DNA of 64,000 nucleotides from Synechococcus sp. Tobar12-5m-g (GTDB lineage: Bacteria > Cyanobacteriota > Cyanobacteriia > PCC-6307 > Cyanobiaceae). The stretch lies in the NCBI RefSeq assembly GCF_024345415.1, contig NZ_JAGQBB010000009.1, positions 1-64,000 of the forward strand, read 5' to 3'. A program made the translations under genes and the position numbers. The notes under the pieces were generated by a model. It made no database searches. It was not told where the DNA came from and saw only the letters and a program-made list of their open reading frames with translations. The stretch's first letter is position 1. Each line of letters starts with the position of its first letter. This document shows, piece after piece, positions 26,417-35,735 of the stretch.

Positions 26417-26797
26417 ATGGCCGCTGATCCCCTCGACGCCCTCAGGCTCTCCTTGATGCAGGACATCCTTCCGGTCGGGATGGCCGTGGTTGAGCGGGCC
26501 CGCCGTGGCGGTCCCCGCCAGGTGGTCGAAGCGTTCACCGACTCGGATGACCCCCTGGGCCAGCTCAGGCAGGAGGGGGACCCTGCAGCCCGGGCGATGC
26601 GGGAAAGCCTGGATCAGATCCAGCCCGGCCTGGGCAATCCGGTGATGAAGGTGGAGGTGCGCGACATCCCACGCAGCGAGGCGGTGGCGGCCACGGGTGG
26701 CGGGGAGGATGCTGCAGCCGAGCGGGAAGCCCTCCATGGCGTGCTGATTCGGATCGCCGAACGCCTGGCCCAGCTGGAGCGACGGCTCGAGGCCTGA
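26417..26797 (+). CDS. Hypothetical protein, unknown function
   Basis: A 126-residue acidic protein. It has an N-terminal helix ('DPLDALRLSLMQDILPVGMA'), a middle segment with 'LDQIQPGLGNPVMKVEVRD', and a C-terminal helix with heptad character ('IRIAERLAQLERRLEA'). No family recognised. It stops five bases before the PBP2 gene and is probably co-transcribed with it. Confidence 0.6.
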   Translation: MAADPLDALRLSLMQDILPVGMAVVERARRGGPRQVVEAFTDSDDPLGQLRQEGDPAARAMRESLDQIQPGLGNPVMKVEVRDIPRSEAVAATGGGEDAAAEREALHGVLIRIAERLAQLERRLEA

Positions 26798-26802
26798 TCA
26801 CG

Positions 26803-28554
26803 ATGGGGATCGGTCTGCTGCCCGGTCAGCCCCGTCAGGCTGGCATGCGCCACCAGCCTGCCTGGTTGCTGGGTCTTGTCCTGCTGGTGGCCGCCGCGAT
26901 GGGCGCGCGGCTGGCCTGGCTTCAGCTGGTGCACGGCACGGAGAACAGGGTGCTGGCGGATCAGAACCGGGTTCGCCTGGTTCCCCGCCACCCAATGCGG
27001 GGCCGGCTACTGGATCGCCATGGTGAGGTGCTGGCCACCAACCGCCTCACCTACAACCTCTACCTCCGCCCCCTGGTGGTGACGGACCAGCGCTGGCAGC
27101 AGATGCGCGGTCGGCTTGCCGAGGTGCTGGGCGTTCCGGTCAGCCGGCTGGATGAAAAACGGCGAAGCGGCGGACAGGGCGACGGCTACCGCATCGCCCT
27201 GTCCGGTCCGCTCAGCAGCATTCAGGTGCTTCGGTTCAAGGAACAGGCGGCGGCCTTCGACGGCGTCGATGTGGACGTGGATTATCTGCGCGCCTATCCG
27301 CTTGGCCGCCTGGCGGCCCATGTGCTCGGCTACACCACAAGTATCAATGAGGAGGAATACAAGCGCCTCGAGATCGTTGGCTATCGGGTCCAGGACCGCA
27401 TCGGCCGCAGCGGCCTCGAGCGCGTGTTCGAGAACCATCTGCGCGGCGAATGGGGCGGCCAGCAGCTGGAGGTGAATGCGGCGGGAGAGGTGCAGCGGGT
27501 CCTGGGGGACAAGAAGGCCCGGGCCGGCAAGGATCTGCGCCTCACCCTGGACCTCGATCTGCAGCGCGCCGCGGAGCGGGCCCTCGATGGGGTGCGCAAG
27601 GGGGCGATCGTGGCGATGGACCCCCAGACCGGCGCCATCCTCGCCATGGCCAGCCGTCCCAACTTCGATCCCAATGTGTTTTCGGCTGGCCCAACCACGG
27701 CCCAGTGGAACGAGCTCAGCCGTCCTGAGGCGCCGATGCTCGACAGGGCGCTGCAGGCCTTTCCACCGGCCAGCACCTTCAAGGTGATCAGCACCCTGGC
27801 CGGCCTGGAGTCGGGCCGCTACGAGCCCGGTTCCACGATTCCGACCTCCAGCTCCTTCTGCTACGACGGTCAGTGCTACGCCGACCATGGCAGTTTCGGC
27901 AGCATCGGCTTTCCCAAGGCCCTGGCCGTGAGCAGCAACAGCTTCTTCTATCGGCTCGGTCTGAAGGTCGGGGCGACGGAGCTGTTCAAGTCGGCGCGCC
28001 GGTTCGGCTTCGGCAGCGCCACGGGCATCGAACTCAACGAGGAAGAGAGTCCTGGCCTGCTGGGGGATCCGGCCTGGAAACGGCGCACCCTCAAGGAAGA
28101 CTGGACCTCCGTCGACACGATCACTTCGGCGATCGGCCAGGGCGCCGTCGCCGTGACGCCGTTGCAGATGGCGCGGCTCTACGCGGCGATTGCCAATGGG
28201 GGCTGGCTGGTGACGCCCCACCTGGTGGACGGGCCCGTCTCCCGTCAGTGGCTGGGCCTGAAGCCGTCCACCCTGACGGTCCTGCGCCAGGGCCTGCGGG
28301 AGGTCGTCACCCAGGGCACCGCCACATTGCTGAACATTCCCGGCTTGCCGCCGGTGGCCGGCAAAACCGGAACGGCCGAGGATCCTCCCCGTCAGGACCA
28401 CGCCTGGTTCGGCGGCTACGCCCCGGCAGCCAAGCCCAATCTGGTGATCATCGCCTTCGGGGAAAACAGTGGCGGATATGGCGGCACGGTGGCCGCCCCG
28501 ATGGTCAAGGCCCTGATGACGACCTGGTTCAAAGGCGCTCAGCCGACCAATTGA
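26803..28554 (+). CDS. mrdA: Penicillin-binding protein 2 (cell-elongation transpeptidase)
   Basis: PBP2 is the transpeptidase of the elongation machinery, anchored in the inner membrane. One N-terminal helix ('LLGLVLLVAAAMGARLAWL') is followed by the dimerisation domain with 'RHPMRGRLLDRHGEVLATNR'. The transpeptidase domain has the active-site S-x-x-K in 'FPPASTFKVIS', 'AVSSNSFFYRLG' (SxN) and 'VAGKTGTAEDP' (KTG). The 583-residue length is normal. Its 3' end overlaps the convergent sqdX gene by 16 bases. Confidence 0.92.
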   Translation: MGIGLLPGQPRQAGMRHQPAWLLGLVLLVAAAMGARLAWLQLVHGTENRVLADQNRVRLVPRHPMRGRLLDRHGEVLATNRLTYNLYLRPLVVTDQRWQQMRGRLAEVLGVPVSRLDEKRRSGGQGDGYRIALSGPLSSIQVLRFKEQAAAFDGVDVDVDYLRAYPLGRLAAHVLGYTTSINEEEYKRLEIVGYRVQDRIGRSGLERVFENHLRGEWGGQQLEVNAAGEVQRVLGDKKARAGKDLRLTLDLDLQRAAERALDGVRKGAIVAMDPQTGAILAMASRPNFDPNVFSAGPTTAQWNELSRPEAPMLDRALQAFPPASTFKVISTLAGLESGRYEPGSTIPTSSSFCYDGQCYADHGSFGSIGFPKALAVSSNSFFYRLGLKVGATELFKSARRFGFGSATGIELNEEESPGLLGDPAWKRRTLKEDWTSVDTITSAIGQGAVAVTPLQMARLYAAIANGGWLVTPHLVDGPVSRQWLGLKPSTLTVLRQGLREVVTQGTATLLNIPGLPPVAGKTGTAEDPPRQDHAWFGGYAPAAKPNLVIIAFGENSGGYGGTVAAPMVKALMTTWFKGAQPTN

Positions 28555-29684
28555 AGTCTGGGCCTGGCCACCTGGCTGTAGAAGGAACGCAGTTGCTCGG
28601 TGGCACTGGCCCAGCCCCAGCGCTCAGCTTCCTGGCGGGCGGCCTGACTTAACTGCTCAAGCCGCTGCGGGCTGGCCAGCAGCCGTTCGGTCGCCGCCGT
28701 CAGGCTGGTGGGTTCGTCGGGGTCGTACAGACAACCGTTCACCCCGTCGGTGACGATGTCAGGGATGCCGCCACGGTTGGCTCCCACCACCGGGCAGCCC
28801 GCCGCCATCGCCTCCAGCAGCACCAGACCCAGGGTTTCGGTGCTGGAGGGGAACAGGAAGGCATCAGCACTGGCAAAGGCGCTGGCCAGCTCTTCGCCGG
28901 CCAGGTAGCCCACGAAGGTGGTGGCACTCCCTGCGAAGACCTGCTCCAGCTGCTGCCGATGGGGACCGTCTCCCACCAGGGCAAGGTGGGCCTGGGGCAT
29001 GGCCTCAAGCACTGGGCGGATCCGCTCAATCTGTTTCTCGGCTGAGAGCCTGCCGACGTAAAGCAGCAGACGTTCGCGGCCATCTCGACCCCCCATCAAC
29101 CGGCGGCGCATCGCCGGCTGGCGCAGTTCGGGACGGAAGAGTTCGGTGTCCACACCGCGCTGCCACAGGGCGGTGTGCTGGATGCCCCGCTGGCTGAGTT
29201 CCTCCACCATGGCGCTGGAGGTGCAGAGATTCAGATCGGCCTGGTTGTGGGCGGCTTTGAGCAGTTCCCAGAGCAGGGGCTCAAGCATGCCCATGCCGTA
29301 GTGCTCCAGGTACTTCGGCAAGTGGGTGTGGTAACTGGCCACCAGGGGAATCTGACGGGATTTGGCCAGCCAGATTCCGCCCAGGCCGAGCACCGCTGGA
29401 TTCACCACATGGACCAGGTCAGGGGCAAAGGCCTCCAGGGCTTCGGCCACGGAGGGCCGCGGCAGGGCCAACTTCAGCTCGGGGTAGAGCGGCAAGGGAA
29501 CTGCTGGCACACCGATCACCCGGGCCCCCATGAAGATCTGGGGGGCCCCTTCCGGGCAGAACACCAGCACCTCATCGCCGGCGGCCACCAGGTGCTGCAC
29601 CGTCTTGGTGAGGCGGGTCACGATCCCGTCGACCTTGGGCAGGAAGGTTTCCGTGAAAAAAACGATCTTCAAGGGGGGCCGCAT
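28539..29684 (-). CDS. sqdX: Sulfoquinovosyltransferase SqdX (GT4 glycosyltransferase)
   Basis: SqdX transfers sulfoquinovose from UDP-sulfoquinovose to diacylglycerol, the last step of sulfolipid synthesis for thylakoids. N-terminal 'FFTETFLPKVDGIVTRL' is a hallmark of SqdX/SQD2. The GT-B C-terminal half has 'LLYVGRLSAEKQIERI', 'LALVGDGPHRQQL' and the E-x7-E region 'FPSSTETLGLVLLEAMAAG'. The frame is open to 29762; the ATG at 29684 fits the family and clears sqdB. It lies 35 bases after sqdB on the same strand. Confidence 0.92.
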   Translation of the reverse strand: MRPPLKIVFFTETFLPKVDGIVTRLTKTVQHLVAAGDEVLVFCPEGAPQIFMGARVIGVPAVPLPLYPELKLALPRPSVAEALEAFAPDLVHVVNPAVLGLGGIWLAKSRQIPLVASYHTHLPKYLEHYGMGMLEPLLWELLKAAHNQADLNLCTSSAMVEELSQRGIQHTALWQRGVDTELFRPELRQPAMRRRLMGGRDGRERLLLYVGRLSAEKQIERIRPVLEAMPQAHLALVGDGPHRQQLEQVFAGSATTFVGYLAGEELASAFASADAFLFPSSTETLGLVLLEAMAAGCPVVGANRGGIPDIVTDGVNGCLYDPDEPTSLTAATERLLASPQRLEQLSQAARQEAERWGWASATEQLRSFYSQVARPRLQLVG

Positions 29685-29719
29685 GTCCAGGGGGAGTGAG
29701 CTGGGAGACGAGCCGTGTT

Positions 29720-30916
29720 TCAGGCCGTCGCCTTGACGGCCAGCGCCTGGGAGGATGTCCATGCAGAGATGCAGGGGATGCGGGCGCGATCGCAGCGGTC
29801 GGCCCAGCGGCGGGCCACATCCACCACTTCGGCCAGCAATCCATCCTCGAGGGTGGTGGGCTTGAGCCCCAGTTCGATCAGGCAGCGGTTGTCGACGATC
29901 AGATCGTTCTCGATCGCTTCCTTGCGGGGGTTGGGCAGATGGCTCACCTTCGCTCCGGTGACAGCGGCCACCTTCTCGGCCAGGTCCTTCACTTTGTGGC
30001 TTTCGGTCATCTGGTTGTAGATGCGGACCTTCTCACCGGGGCTGGGGGGATTGGCGACGGCCAGCTCAACGCACTTCACCGAATCGCGGATGTGGATGAA
30101 GGCACGGGTCTGGCCGCCGGTTCCATGCACAGTGAGCGGATAGCCGATCGCGGCCTGCATCAGAAAGCGGTTGAGCACCGTACCGTAATCGCCGTCGTAA
30201 TCGAACCGGTTCACCAGCCGGGGATCGCGATCGGTGAGCGCCGTGTTGGTGCCCCAGACGATCCCCTGGTGAAGGTCGGTGACGCGAATGCTGTCGTTCT
30301 TGTTGTAATAAAAGAAAAGCAATTGGTCGAGCGTCTTGGTCATGTGGTAGACGCTCCCGGGATCGGTGGGGTGGAGGATCTTCTCGCGAAAGCGGGTGCC
30401 ATCGGCCTGGGGGACCTCCACGGTGAGGTATCCCTCGGGTATGGTGGCGCCGCGGTGGGAGCCATAGCCATAGACCCCCATCGTGCCGAGGTGAACGATG
30501 TGGATGTCGAGGCCGCTCTCGACGATGGCGCAGAGCAGGTTGTGGGTGCCGTTGACGTTGTTGTCGACGGTGTAGCGCTTGGTGGCGCTGCTTTTCATCG
30601 AGTAGGGAGCCGCCCGTTGCTCTGCAAAATGCACCACCGCCCCCGGCTGCTCAAGGCGAAGCAGTTCCAGCAGACGCTCGTACTGCTGGGCGATGTCGAG
30701 ATGGACGAAACGGATCTGGTTGCCGCCTGTTTCCTGCCAGGCCCGCAGCCTGTCAGGCAGGTTGGCGATGGGCGTGAGGGATTCCACGCCCAGATCGATG
30801 TCGATCTTGCGGCGACTGAAGTTGTCGACGATCACCACCTCATGGCCACCATCAGCCAGATTCACCGCGCACGGCCAACCGCAGAAGCCGTCGCCGCCGA
30901 GAACGAGAACCTTCAC
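29720..30916 (-). CDS. sqdB: UDP-sulfoquinovose synthase SqdB
   Basis: SqdB makes UDP-sulfoquinovose from UDP-glucose and sulfite. This is an extended SDR: the NAD motif is 'VLVLGGDGFCGWPCAVNL', and the catalytic region has 'VHLGTMGVYGYGSHRGATIP' followed by 'YHMTKTLDQLLFFYYNKN' (YxxxK). 'HGTGGQTRAFIHIRDSVKC' is typical. The best start is the GTG at 30916 (starting VKVLVLGG); the frame runs back to 30958. sqdB-sqdX is the classical cyanobacterial sulfolipid pair. Confidence 0.95.
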   Translation of the reverse strand: MKVLVLGGDGFCGWPCAVNLADGGHEVVIVDNFSRRKIDIDLGVESLTPIANLPDRLRAWQETGGNQIRFVHLDIAQQYERLLELLRLEQPGAVVHFAEQRAAPYSMKSSATKRYTVDNNVNGTHNLLCAIVESGLDIHIVHLGTMGVYGYGSHRGATIPEGYLTVEVPQADGTRFREKILHPTDPGSVYHMTKTLDQLLFFYYNKNDSIRVTDLHQGIVWGTNTALTDRDPRLVNRFDYDGDYGTVLNRFLMQAAIGYPLTVHGTGGQTRAFIHIRDSVKCVELAVANPPSPGEKVRIYNQMTESHKVKDLAEKVAAVTGAKVSHLPNPRKEAIENDLIVDNRCLIELGLKPTTLEDGLLAEVVDVARRWADRCDRARIPCISAWTSSQALAVKATA

Positions 30917-31000
30917 GTCTGAACTCCTGCCGAACGAGCGGATGCTCCCTTTAGGCAAGCTACTACAGGCATCCTGCGCCTCCAGCCTGCTCCAGGCCCT

Positions 31001-31168
31001 TCAGCTGATCCGTACCGCCACCGCCACCATGCCGAGCACCAGGGCCGCCCCGCCGAGCAGCAGCAGCAGGGTGGTCCGGCCCATGGAACCGCCGGATTCG
31101 ACCACCCGGATCGGAGGTTCCTTGGCAAAAGCATTCAACCTGCCGCCGTCTTCCCGGGTGACCGACAT
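31001..31168 (-). CDS. Ssl1498-like small thylakoid membrane protein
   Basis: A 55-residue protein with the N-terminal signature 'REDGGRLNAFAKEPPIRVVE' and one C-terminal helix ('LLLLLGGAALVLGMVAVAVR'). The pattern GG-x-L-N-x-FA-x-EP is that of the Ssl1498 group of small light-harvesting-like or photosystem-associated proteins; this is recalled, not searched. The start is the ATG at 31168. It lies 84 bases upstream of sqdB on the same strand, so it may share transcripts with the sulfolipid genes. Confidence 0.7.
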   Translation of the reverse strand: MSVTREDGGRLNAFAKEPPIRVVESGGSMGRTTLLLLLGGAALVLGMVAVAVRIS

Positions 31169-31240
31169 GGCTGAAGCAACAACGAAAGCTCGCTACGCTA
31201 TCGGCCGAAACCGCGATCTCTGGCAGGCCGAGCAGGAAGT

Positions 31241-32041
31241 TCACGAAGGCCTGGGGATGACCTGACCCACCCGTCCCTGGCGGGGTGAGCTGGCGCTGGC
31301 CTCCTGGCGGACCGGCAAGCGACCGGCCCGCCAGGCGATCCGCCCCGCCTCGGTGGCCAGGGCCATGGCGTGTGCCATGGCGACGGGATCACCGGCCAGG
31401 GCGATGGCGCTGTTGATCAGCAGGGCATCGGCCCCCATCTCCATGGCCTGGGCGGCTTCGCTGGGCACGCCGATGCCGGCATCCACCACCACGGGGACCC
31501 GGGCGTTCTCGATGATCAGGGCGATGTTGGCGGCGTTGCGGATGCCCTGGCCGGAGCCGATCGGCGATCCCAGTGGCATCACCGTGGCGCACCCCGCCTC
31601 CTCCAGTCGTTTGGCCAGCAGCGGATCGGCATTGATGTAGGGCAAAACGGTGAAGCCTTCGGCCACCAGTTGCTCGGCCGCCTCGAGGGTGCCGAAGGGA
31701 TCGGGCAGCAGATGGCGGCTGTCCGGGATCACCTCCAGCTTCACGAAGGTGTTGTCCTCCTGGCCGGCCAGCTTGGCAAGCTCCCGGCCCAGCCGTGCCA
31801 CCCGGATCGCCTCTTCGGCGGTGGCGCAACCAGCGGTGTTGGGCAGCATCCAGATCGCGCTCCAGTCGATCGCTTCGATCAACCCCCCATGGCCCGCTGC
31901 GGCTGCCTGCACCCGCCGCACCGCCACGGTGACGATCTCGCAGCGACTCGCCGCGAGGCTGGCGCACATGGTGGCCAGATCGGGATACTTGCCGGTGCCG
32001 GTCATCAGCCGGCTGCCGAAGCGCCGTCCACCGATCACCAT
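31241..32041 (-). CDS. thiG: Thiazole synthase ThiG
   Basis: ThiG builds the thiazole phosphate of thiamine from deoxyxylulose phosphate, dehydroglycine and ThiS thiocarboxylate. The TIM barrel shows 'FGSRLMTGTGKYPDLATM', 'AIWMLPNTAGCATAEEAIR' and 'VKLEVIPDSRHLLPDPFGT' (catalytic Lys). Phosphate binding is shown by 'PLGSPIGSGQGIRN' and 'VVVDAGIGVPSEAAQAMEMG'. I used the ATG at 32041 (266 aa). The frame continues far upstream, but that part is antisense to the next gene. Confidence 0.95.
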   Translation of the reverse strand: MVIGGRRFGSRLMTGTGKYPDLATMCASLAASRCEIVTVAVRRVQAAAAGHGGLIEAIDWSAIWMLPNTAGCATAEEAIRVARLGRELAKLAGQEDNTFVKLEVIPDSRHLLPDPFGTLEAAEQLVAEGFTVLPYINADPLLAKRLEEAGCATVMPLGSPIGSGQGIRNAANIALIIENARVPVVVDAGIGVPSEAAQAMEMGADALLINSAIALAGDPVAMAHAMALATEAGRIAWRAGRLPVRQEASASSPRQGRVGQVIPRPS

Positions 32042-32137
32042 CGCCTCCCCGTCTGCCGGTTCAGCTGCGGCCACGGCGCTTTCCAGGCATTGGATGTGCA
32101 GCTTACGACTCCAGAGCGGCTTACCCTGGCCCAAAGG

Positions 32138-32695
32138 ATGGACCCAGCCGTGCCCTTCGCGCTTCCTCTGCTGTTGGCAGCCACACCGGTTCCCCTCGGG
32201 GGCATGGTGCCGTTCCGAATGCCCAATCCCGCCACGGTTGAATCGTTCCAGACGGATTTCGGTCCGGTGGAGACCTTCGATCCCAATGCCCGTGCCCAGC
32301 TGCTGGCCGACCAGCTGCCGCGGCGGTGGACCGGCACGTATCAGGCCTTCGGCTCCAGAACGCCAGTACCGGTGGAGCTGCGTCTCGAGGCACTCCAGGC
32401 GATCGGTCAGGTCGTTGATCTGCGTGGCGAGATGACGATCGGAGCGGTGACCACCCCGGTGCAGGGCAATCTCAATGCCAAATCCGACCAGTTCGAACTC
32501 CTTCCCCTGATCGCCGACCTCAGCACCGGCCTCGAGCCGGGCGGCGACTTTCTGGGGCTGCAGGGGTTGTCCCTGAGCGGCTGGAACGCGCCCCGGCTGA
32601 CCAACCTCGGCGGACGGCTGGTGCTGGCTCCGATGGCCGAGACCAAGGCTCAGCCGAGTGCCAAGGAACCGGCGCCGATTCGCGGCCTCTGGTAA
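32138..32695 (+). CDS. Exported or membrane-associated protein, unknown function
   Basis: A 185-residue product from the ATG at 32138. A short hydrophobic N-terminus ('FALPLLLAATPVPLGGMV') may be a signal peptide. The mature part has beta-strand character: 'RWTGTYQAFGSRTPVPVELR', 'VVDLRGEMTIGAVTTPVQGN' and 'GLQGLSLSGWNAPRLTNLGG'. No family recognised. It is divergent from thiG. Confidence 0.6.
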   Translation: MDPAVPFALPLLLAATPVPLGGMVPFRMPNPATVESFQTDFGPVETFDPNARAQLLADQLPRRWTGTYQAFGSRTPVPVELRLEALQAIGQVVDLRGEMTIGAVTTPVQGNLNAKSDQFELLPLIADLSTGLEPGGDFLGLQGLSLSGWNAPRLTNLGGRLVLAPMAETKAQPSAKEPAPIRGLW

Positions 32696-32723
32696 TCGCG
32701 CCCTGTAGAGGAAGGCTGGCGGC

Positions 32724-33314
32724 TCAGGCCGCCTTCTTGGTGGGCTCTCGCTTAATGCCCTTGCCACTGGTGGGCCGATCCTCAGGATCCTTTGGGTTGC
32801 GGCGTTCGAGAAGCTTGAGCCGCTTCAGGCTTGTCTTGTTGCCAGGGTCGAGGCTGAGGGCCTGCTGATAGGCCTCACGGGCCTCGTCGGGTTTGCTCTG
32901 GCGCTCCAAGGCGTAGCCGAGGTTGTTAAGGGCAACGGGATAGTCCGGTTTGGCCTGGAGAGCGGCCTTGTAGTGCCGAATCGCCGTGGCGTAGTTGTTC
33001 TGGGCGGCAAGGGAAAAGCCCAGGGCGTTCTGCATCAGGGCCTGGGCTTCCTGGGGTTCCCCGGTCGAGCGCTTCAGGGCGAGCTGCAGGGACTCCACCG
33101 CCTGGGGGTAGAGCCGCTTGCGCAGCTGCACCGAGGCCAGTTCATAGAGGGTGGCTGGATCCTGTTGGCTGCCCCCCTTGCCCTGGCCTTCCAGCCGGGA
33201 GAGGGCGGCTTCATCCCGCCGCACCCGGACCAACTGAAAGCCGATGACCACGGCGGCGCCACCCAGCAGCACGATCAGTCCGATCAAGTAGGCCTGGGGC
33301 AGGAGAATGTCCAT
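32724..33314 (-). CDS. Membrane-anchored tetratricopeptide (TPR) protein
   Basis: A 196-residue protein with one N-terminal helix ('YLIGLIVLLGGAAVVIGFQL') and about three TPR units, for example 'ATLYELASVQLRKRLYPQAV', 'ALMQNALGFSLAAQNNYATA' and 'PVALNNLGYALERQSKPDEA'. The C-terminus is basic and disordered. TPR proteins of this shape often assist complex assembly, in cyanobacteria sometimes of photosystems; the partner is unknown. It follows rplT by 25 bases. Confidence 0.8.
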   Translation of the reverse strand: MDILLPQAYLIGLIVLLGGAAVVIGFQLVRVRRDEAALSRLEGQGKGGSQQDPATLYELASVQLRKRLYPQAVESLQLALKRSTGEPQEAQALMQNALGFSLAAQNNYATAIRHYKAALQAKPDYPVALNNLGYALERQSKPDEAREAYQQALSLDPGNKTSLKRLKLLERRNPKDPEDRPTSGKGIKREPTKKAA

Positions 33315-33339
33315 CGGGCCTCCCCGTTAGAAGTTGGGT

Positions 33340-33687
33340 TCAGGGATGGGCGGCGCCAACCACGCTGCTGAAGCTGACCGGATCGGTGACGGCCAACTGG
33401 GCCAGCATCTTGCGATTGAGCTGGATGTCCGCTTTTTTGAGCCCGCCGATCAGGCGGCTGTAGCTCAGGCCATTGAGGCGGGCCGCGGCGTTGATTCGGG
33501 CAATCCAGAGCCGGCGGAAATCGCGCTTGCGACGACGGCGATCCCTGTAGGCGTTGCACAGGGCCTTCATGACCCGCTGGTTGGCGGTGCGGAACAACTT
33601 GCTGCCGCTGCCCTGGAAGCCGCGGGCCAGTCGGAGAATCTTGATGCGGCGTTTGCGGGCAACGTTGCCCCTCTTGACGCGAGACAT
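33340..33687 (-). CDS. rplT: 50S ribosomal protein L20
   Basis: L20 binds 23S rRNA early in 50S assembly. The 115-residue basic protein starts '[20 protein letters not shown]' and contains '[20 protein letters not shown]' and '[20 protein letters not shown]', all typical. It follows rpmI by 52 bases. infC, often upstream of these genes, is not here. Confidence 0.97.
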   Translation of the reverse strand: MSRVKRGNVARKRRIKILRLARGFQGSGSKLFRTANQRVMKALCNAYRDRRRRKRDFRRLWIARINAAARLNGLSYSRLIGGLKKADIQLNRKMLAQLAVTDPVSFSSVVGAAHP

Positions 33688-33739
33688 GGATCAGATCTGG
33701 GGGAGGTGGGTATGGCCTGGGGCTGCTCAGTGGGCAGGC

Positions 33740-33940
33740 TCAGTGGGCGTAGGGAAGCATCCCCCTGACGTTCTCAACATCGCGCTCATCAACAACCGCC
33801 ATCGTGCCGAGGTAGCGCTTGCGCTTCGGGCTCTTGTGATCGAGCAGGTGGTTGAGGAAGGCGCGACGCCGCATGAACTTGCCACTGCCACTCAGCTTGA
33901 AACGCTTTGCGGCAGCTCGGCGGGTTTTGAGCTTCGGCAT
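33740..33940 (-). CDS. rpmI: 50S ribosomal protein L35
   Basis: The 66-residue basic protein starts '[20 protein letters not shown]' and contains '[19 protein letters not shown]', the L35 signature. The start is the ATG at 33940; the frame extends upstream to a false start at 33967. It forms the rpmI-rplT ribosomal unit. Confidence 0.96.
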   Translation of the reverse strand: MPKLKTRRAAAKRFKLSGSGKFMRRRAFLNHLLDHKSPKRKRYLGTMAVVDERDVENVRGMLPYAH

Positions 33941-34048
33941 CTCGTCCACTCGGACGCAAACAATCAAAGTACGACGTGGACGTGCCTTCCGCCAACCACC
34001 CGGCCTGTCTTGTCACTCTTTCCCTCCCCGTTTCCACCCTTCGCGCTG

Positions 34049-35620
34049 ATGCATCGCCTGCCCATGCCCCGCCCCCGAACGGCCGGTCGCCTCGCTCCGG
34101 CGCTGCTCGCACTCAGCGTTTCGCTGTTGATCGCGCCGGGCTGCCGGGCCGTGTCCGCTCCCGCGGCCATCCACTGGCCCACCCAACCGCCCCCCCCGCT
34201 CAACGCCAAGGATCCGGTGCTCTGGGTCGCTCTGGCCTCACGGCTGGGGCCCACGGCGGGAGGGGCTGACCAGGCTGCTCCACTTGTTCTGCAGGCCGCG
34301 ACGGGTTCCCTGAGCCTGGTGGATGCGGCGGGACAGCGGCGCAGCGGCACCAGCCTGCGGCTGCGCTGGCGAGAGGTTCCCCTGGCGAAGCCGTTGCTGT
34401 TGGGAAGGAGCGTGCTGGGGCCGTTCGCCAGCTTCGAAAGCGCCGAGCAGGCGGCCATGGCCTGGCGGGCGCTGGGGGTCGAGGCCCAGATCGGCTATCC
34501 CAAGGACTGGGAAGTGTGGGCTGTCGCCAGTTCGAAAGCCCCGCAGGGCTTCCAGGCCCGCACGGACGAGCGGCTGGTGACCAGCGGCCTCGCGCTGGAG
34601 GCCCCGGCGGCGGCCGGTGGGGGATCGAGGACCGCGACGCTGCTGGAGGGCCCCATGCTGATCACGGCCCCGGGGGGCTTGCGCTGGCAGGGCGGGGTGT
34701 TCCCGGGGCCGTTTCGCCTGCAGCCGGACGCCTACGGCGGCTGGAGCCTGATCGAGCAGGTGCCCCTGGAGCGTTACCTGCTCGGGGTGGTGCCCCATGA
34801 GATCGGCGCCGCCTCCCCTCCGGCGGCCCTGGCCGCCCAGGCCGTGCTGGCGCGCACCTGGGCCTTGCGCAACCGCCATCGCTTCGCGATCGATGGCTAC
34901 CACCTCTGTGCCGATACCCAGTGCCAGGTCTATGGGGACCCCCGCCTGGCGGGCGGAGCCGTGGCACGGGCGATCCAGGCCACCACGGGCCAGGTGCTCA
35001 GCTGGAAGGGCATGCCGATTCACGCGGTGTATCACGCGACGAACGGGGGGGTCTCGGCGGGGTTCGAAGAGGTCTGGAGTGGTTCCGCCCTGCCCTATCT
35101 CCAGGCCAGGCCGGATGGACCCGCCGCCTTTGCCCAGCGTTTCACCGTCCCCTTGCCGGCCGCGATCCTGCCGCAACTCCTGAACCAGGGAGGCGCGGCC
35201 TACGGGGCGGACCACCCCCGTTTTCGCTGGCAGCGCTTGCTTACGGCTGAGCAGATCCGCGAGGATCTCGCCCGCACCGGAGCGGGTGTGGGCACTCCCG
35301 TTGGTCTCAAGGTGCTGGAGCGGGGACCGAGTGGACGGGTTCTGGCCCTGGCGGTCGAGGGCAGTGGCGGCGAGCGGGTGCTTCGGCTCGACGCGATCCG
35401 GCGCACCTTTCGACAGCTTCCCAGCACCCTCTTCCTGCTGGTGCCCGATCGCCCCGGAGCCTGGCGAATCGTCGGTGGGGGCTTTGGCCACGGGGCCGGC
35501 CTCTCCCAGGCCGGAGCGATCGACCTGGCAGCCCGTGGTTGGAGCCTCGGCAGGATCCTCGGGCACTACTACCCCGGTACGGATCTGCAGCCCATACATT
35601 CCCTTGGAGGGCCCCTTTAG
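34049..35620 (+). CDS. SpoIID/LytB-domain protein, exported
   Basis: A 523-residue protein with an N-terminal signal ('LAPALLALSVSLLIAPGCRA'); the Cys could be a lipidation site, but the lipobox is weak. A central region precedes the SpoIID domain, recognised by 'VPLERYLLGVVPHEIGAASP', 'LAAQAVLARTWALRNRHRFA', 'AVYHATNGGVSAGFEEVW' and 'GGGFGHGAGLSQAGAIDLAA'. SpoIID and LytB enhance or carry out peptidoglycan glycan cleavage. In a non-sporulating cyanobacterium the role is probably cell-wall remodelling. An alternative start is the ATG at 34064. Confidence 0.85.
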   Translation: MHRLPMPRPRTAGRLAPALLALSVSLLIAPGCRAVSAPAAIHWPTQPPPPLNAKDPVLWVALASRLGPTAGGADQAAPLVLQAATGSLSLVDAAGQRRSGTSLRLRWREVPLAKPLLLGRSVLGPFASFESAEQAAMAWRALGVEAQIGYPKDWEVWAVASSKAPQGFQARTDERLVTSGLALEAPAAAGGGSRTATLLEGPMLITAPGGLRWQGGVFPGPFRLQPDAYGGWSLIEQVPLERYLLGVVPHEIGAASPPAALAAQAVLARTWALRNRHRFAIDGYHLCADTQCQVYGDPRLAGGAVARAIQATTGQVLSWKGMPIHAVYHATNGGVSAGFEEVWSGSALPYLQARPDGPAAFAQRFTVPLPAAILPQLLNQGGAAYGADHPRFRWQRLLTAEQIREDLARTGAGVGTPVGLKVLERGPSGRVLALAVEGSGGERVLRLDAIRRTFRQLPSTLFLLVPDRPGAWRIVGGGFGHGAGLSQAGAIDLAARGWSLGRILGHYYPGTDLQPIHSLGGPL

Positions 35621-35735
35621 AGTCCGTTGGCGATGACGATGTCCTGGGCATCCGTCCAGCCATCCATCCACGCCCCAGGCCCTGGGATGAACTGACTTGA
35701 GGGAGGTGTCTTGAGGGGAAGGAGGCTGGAAGCAG

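Noticed and set aside
31167-31265. A 32-residue frame (MAEATTKARYAIGRN...) on the plus strand, divergent from the Ssl1498-like gene
   Set aside because: It is short, soluble and without any motif; its ATG overlaps the opposite start and its 3' end runs into the thiG 3' end. Nothing beyond an open frame supports it.
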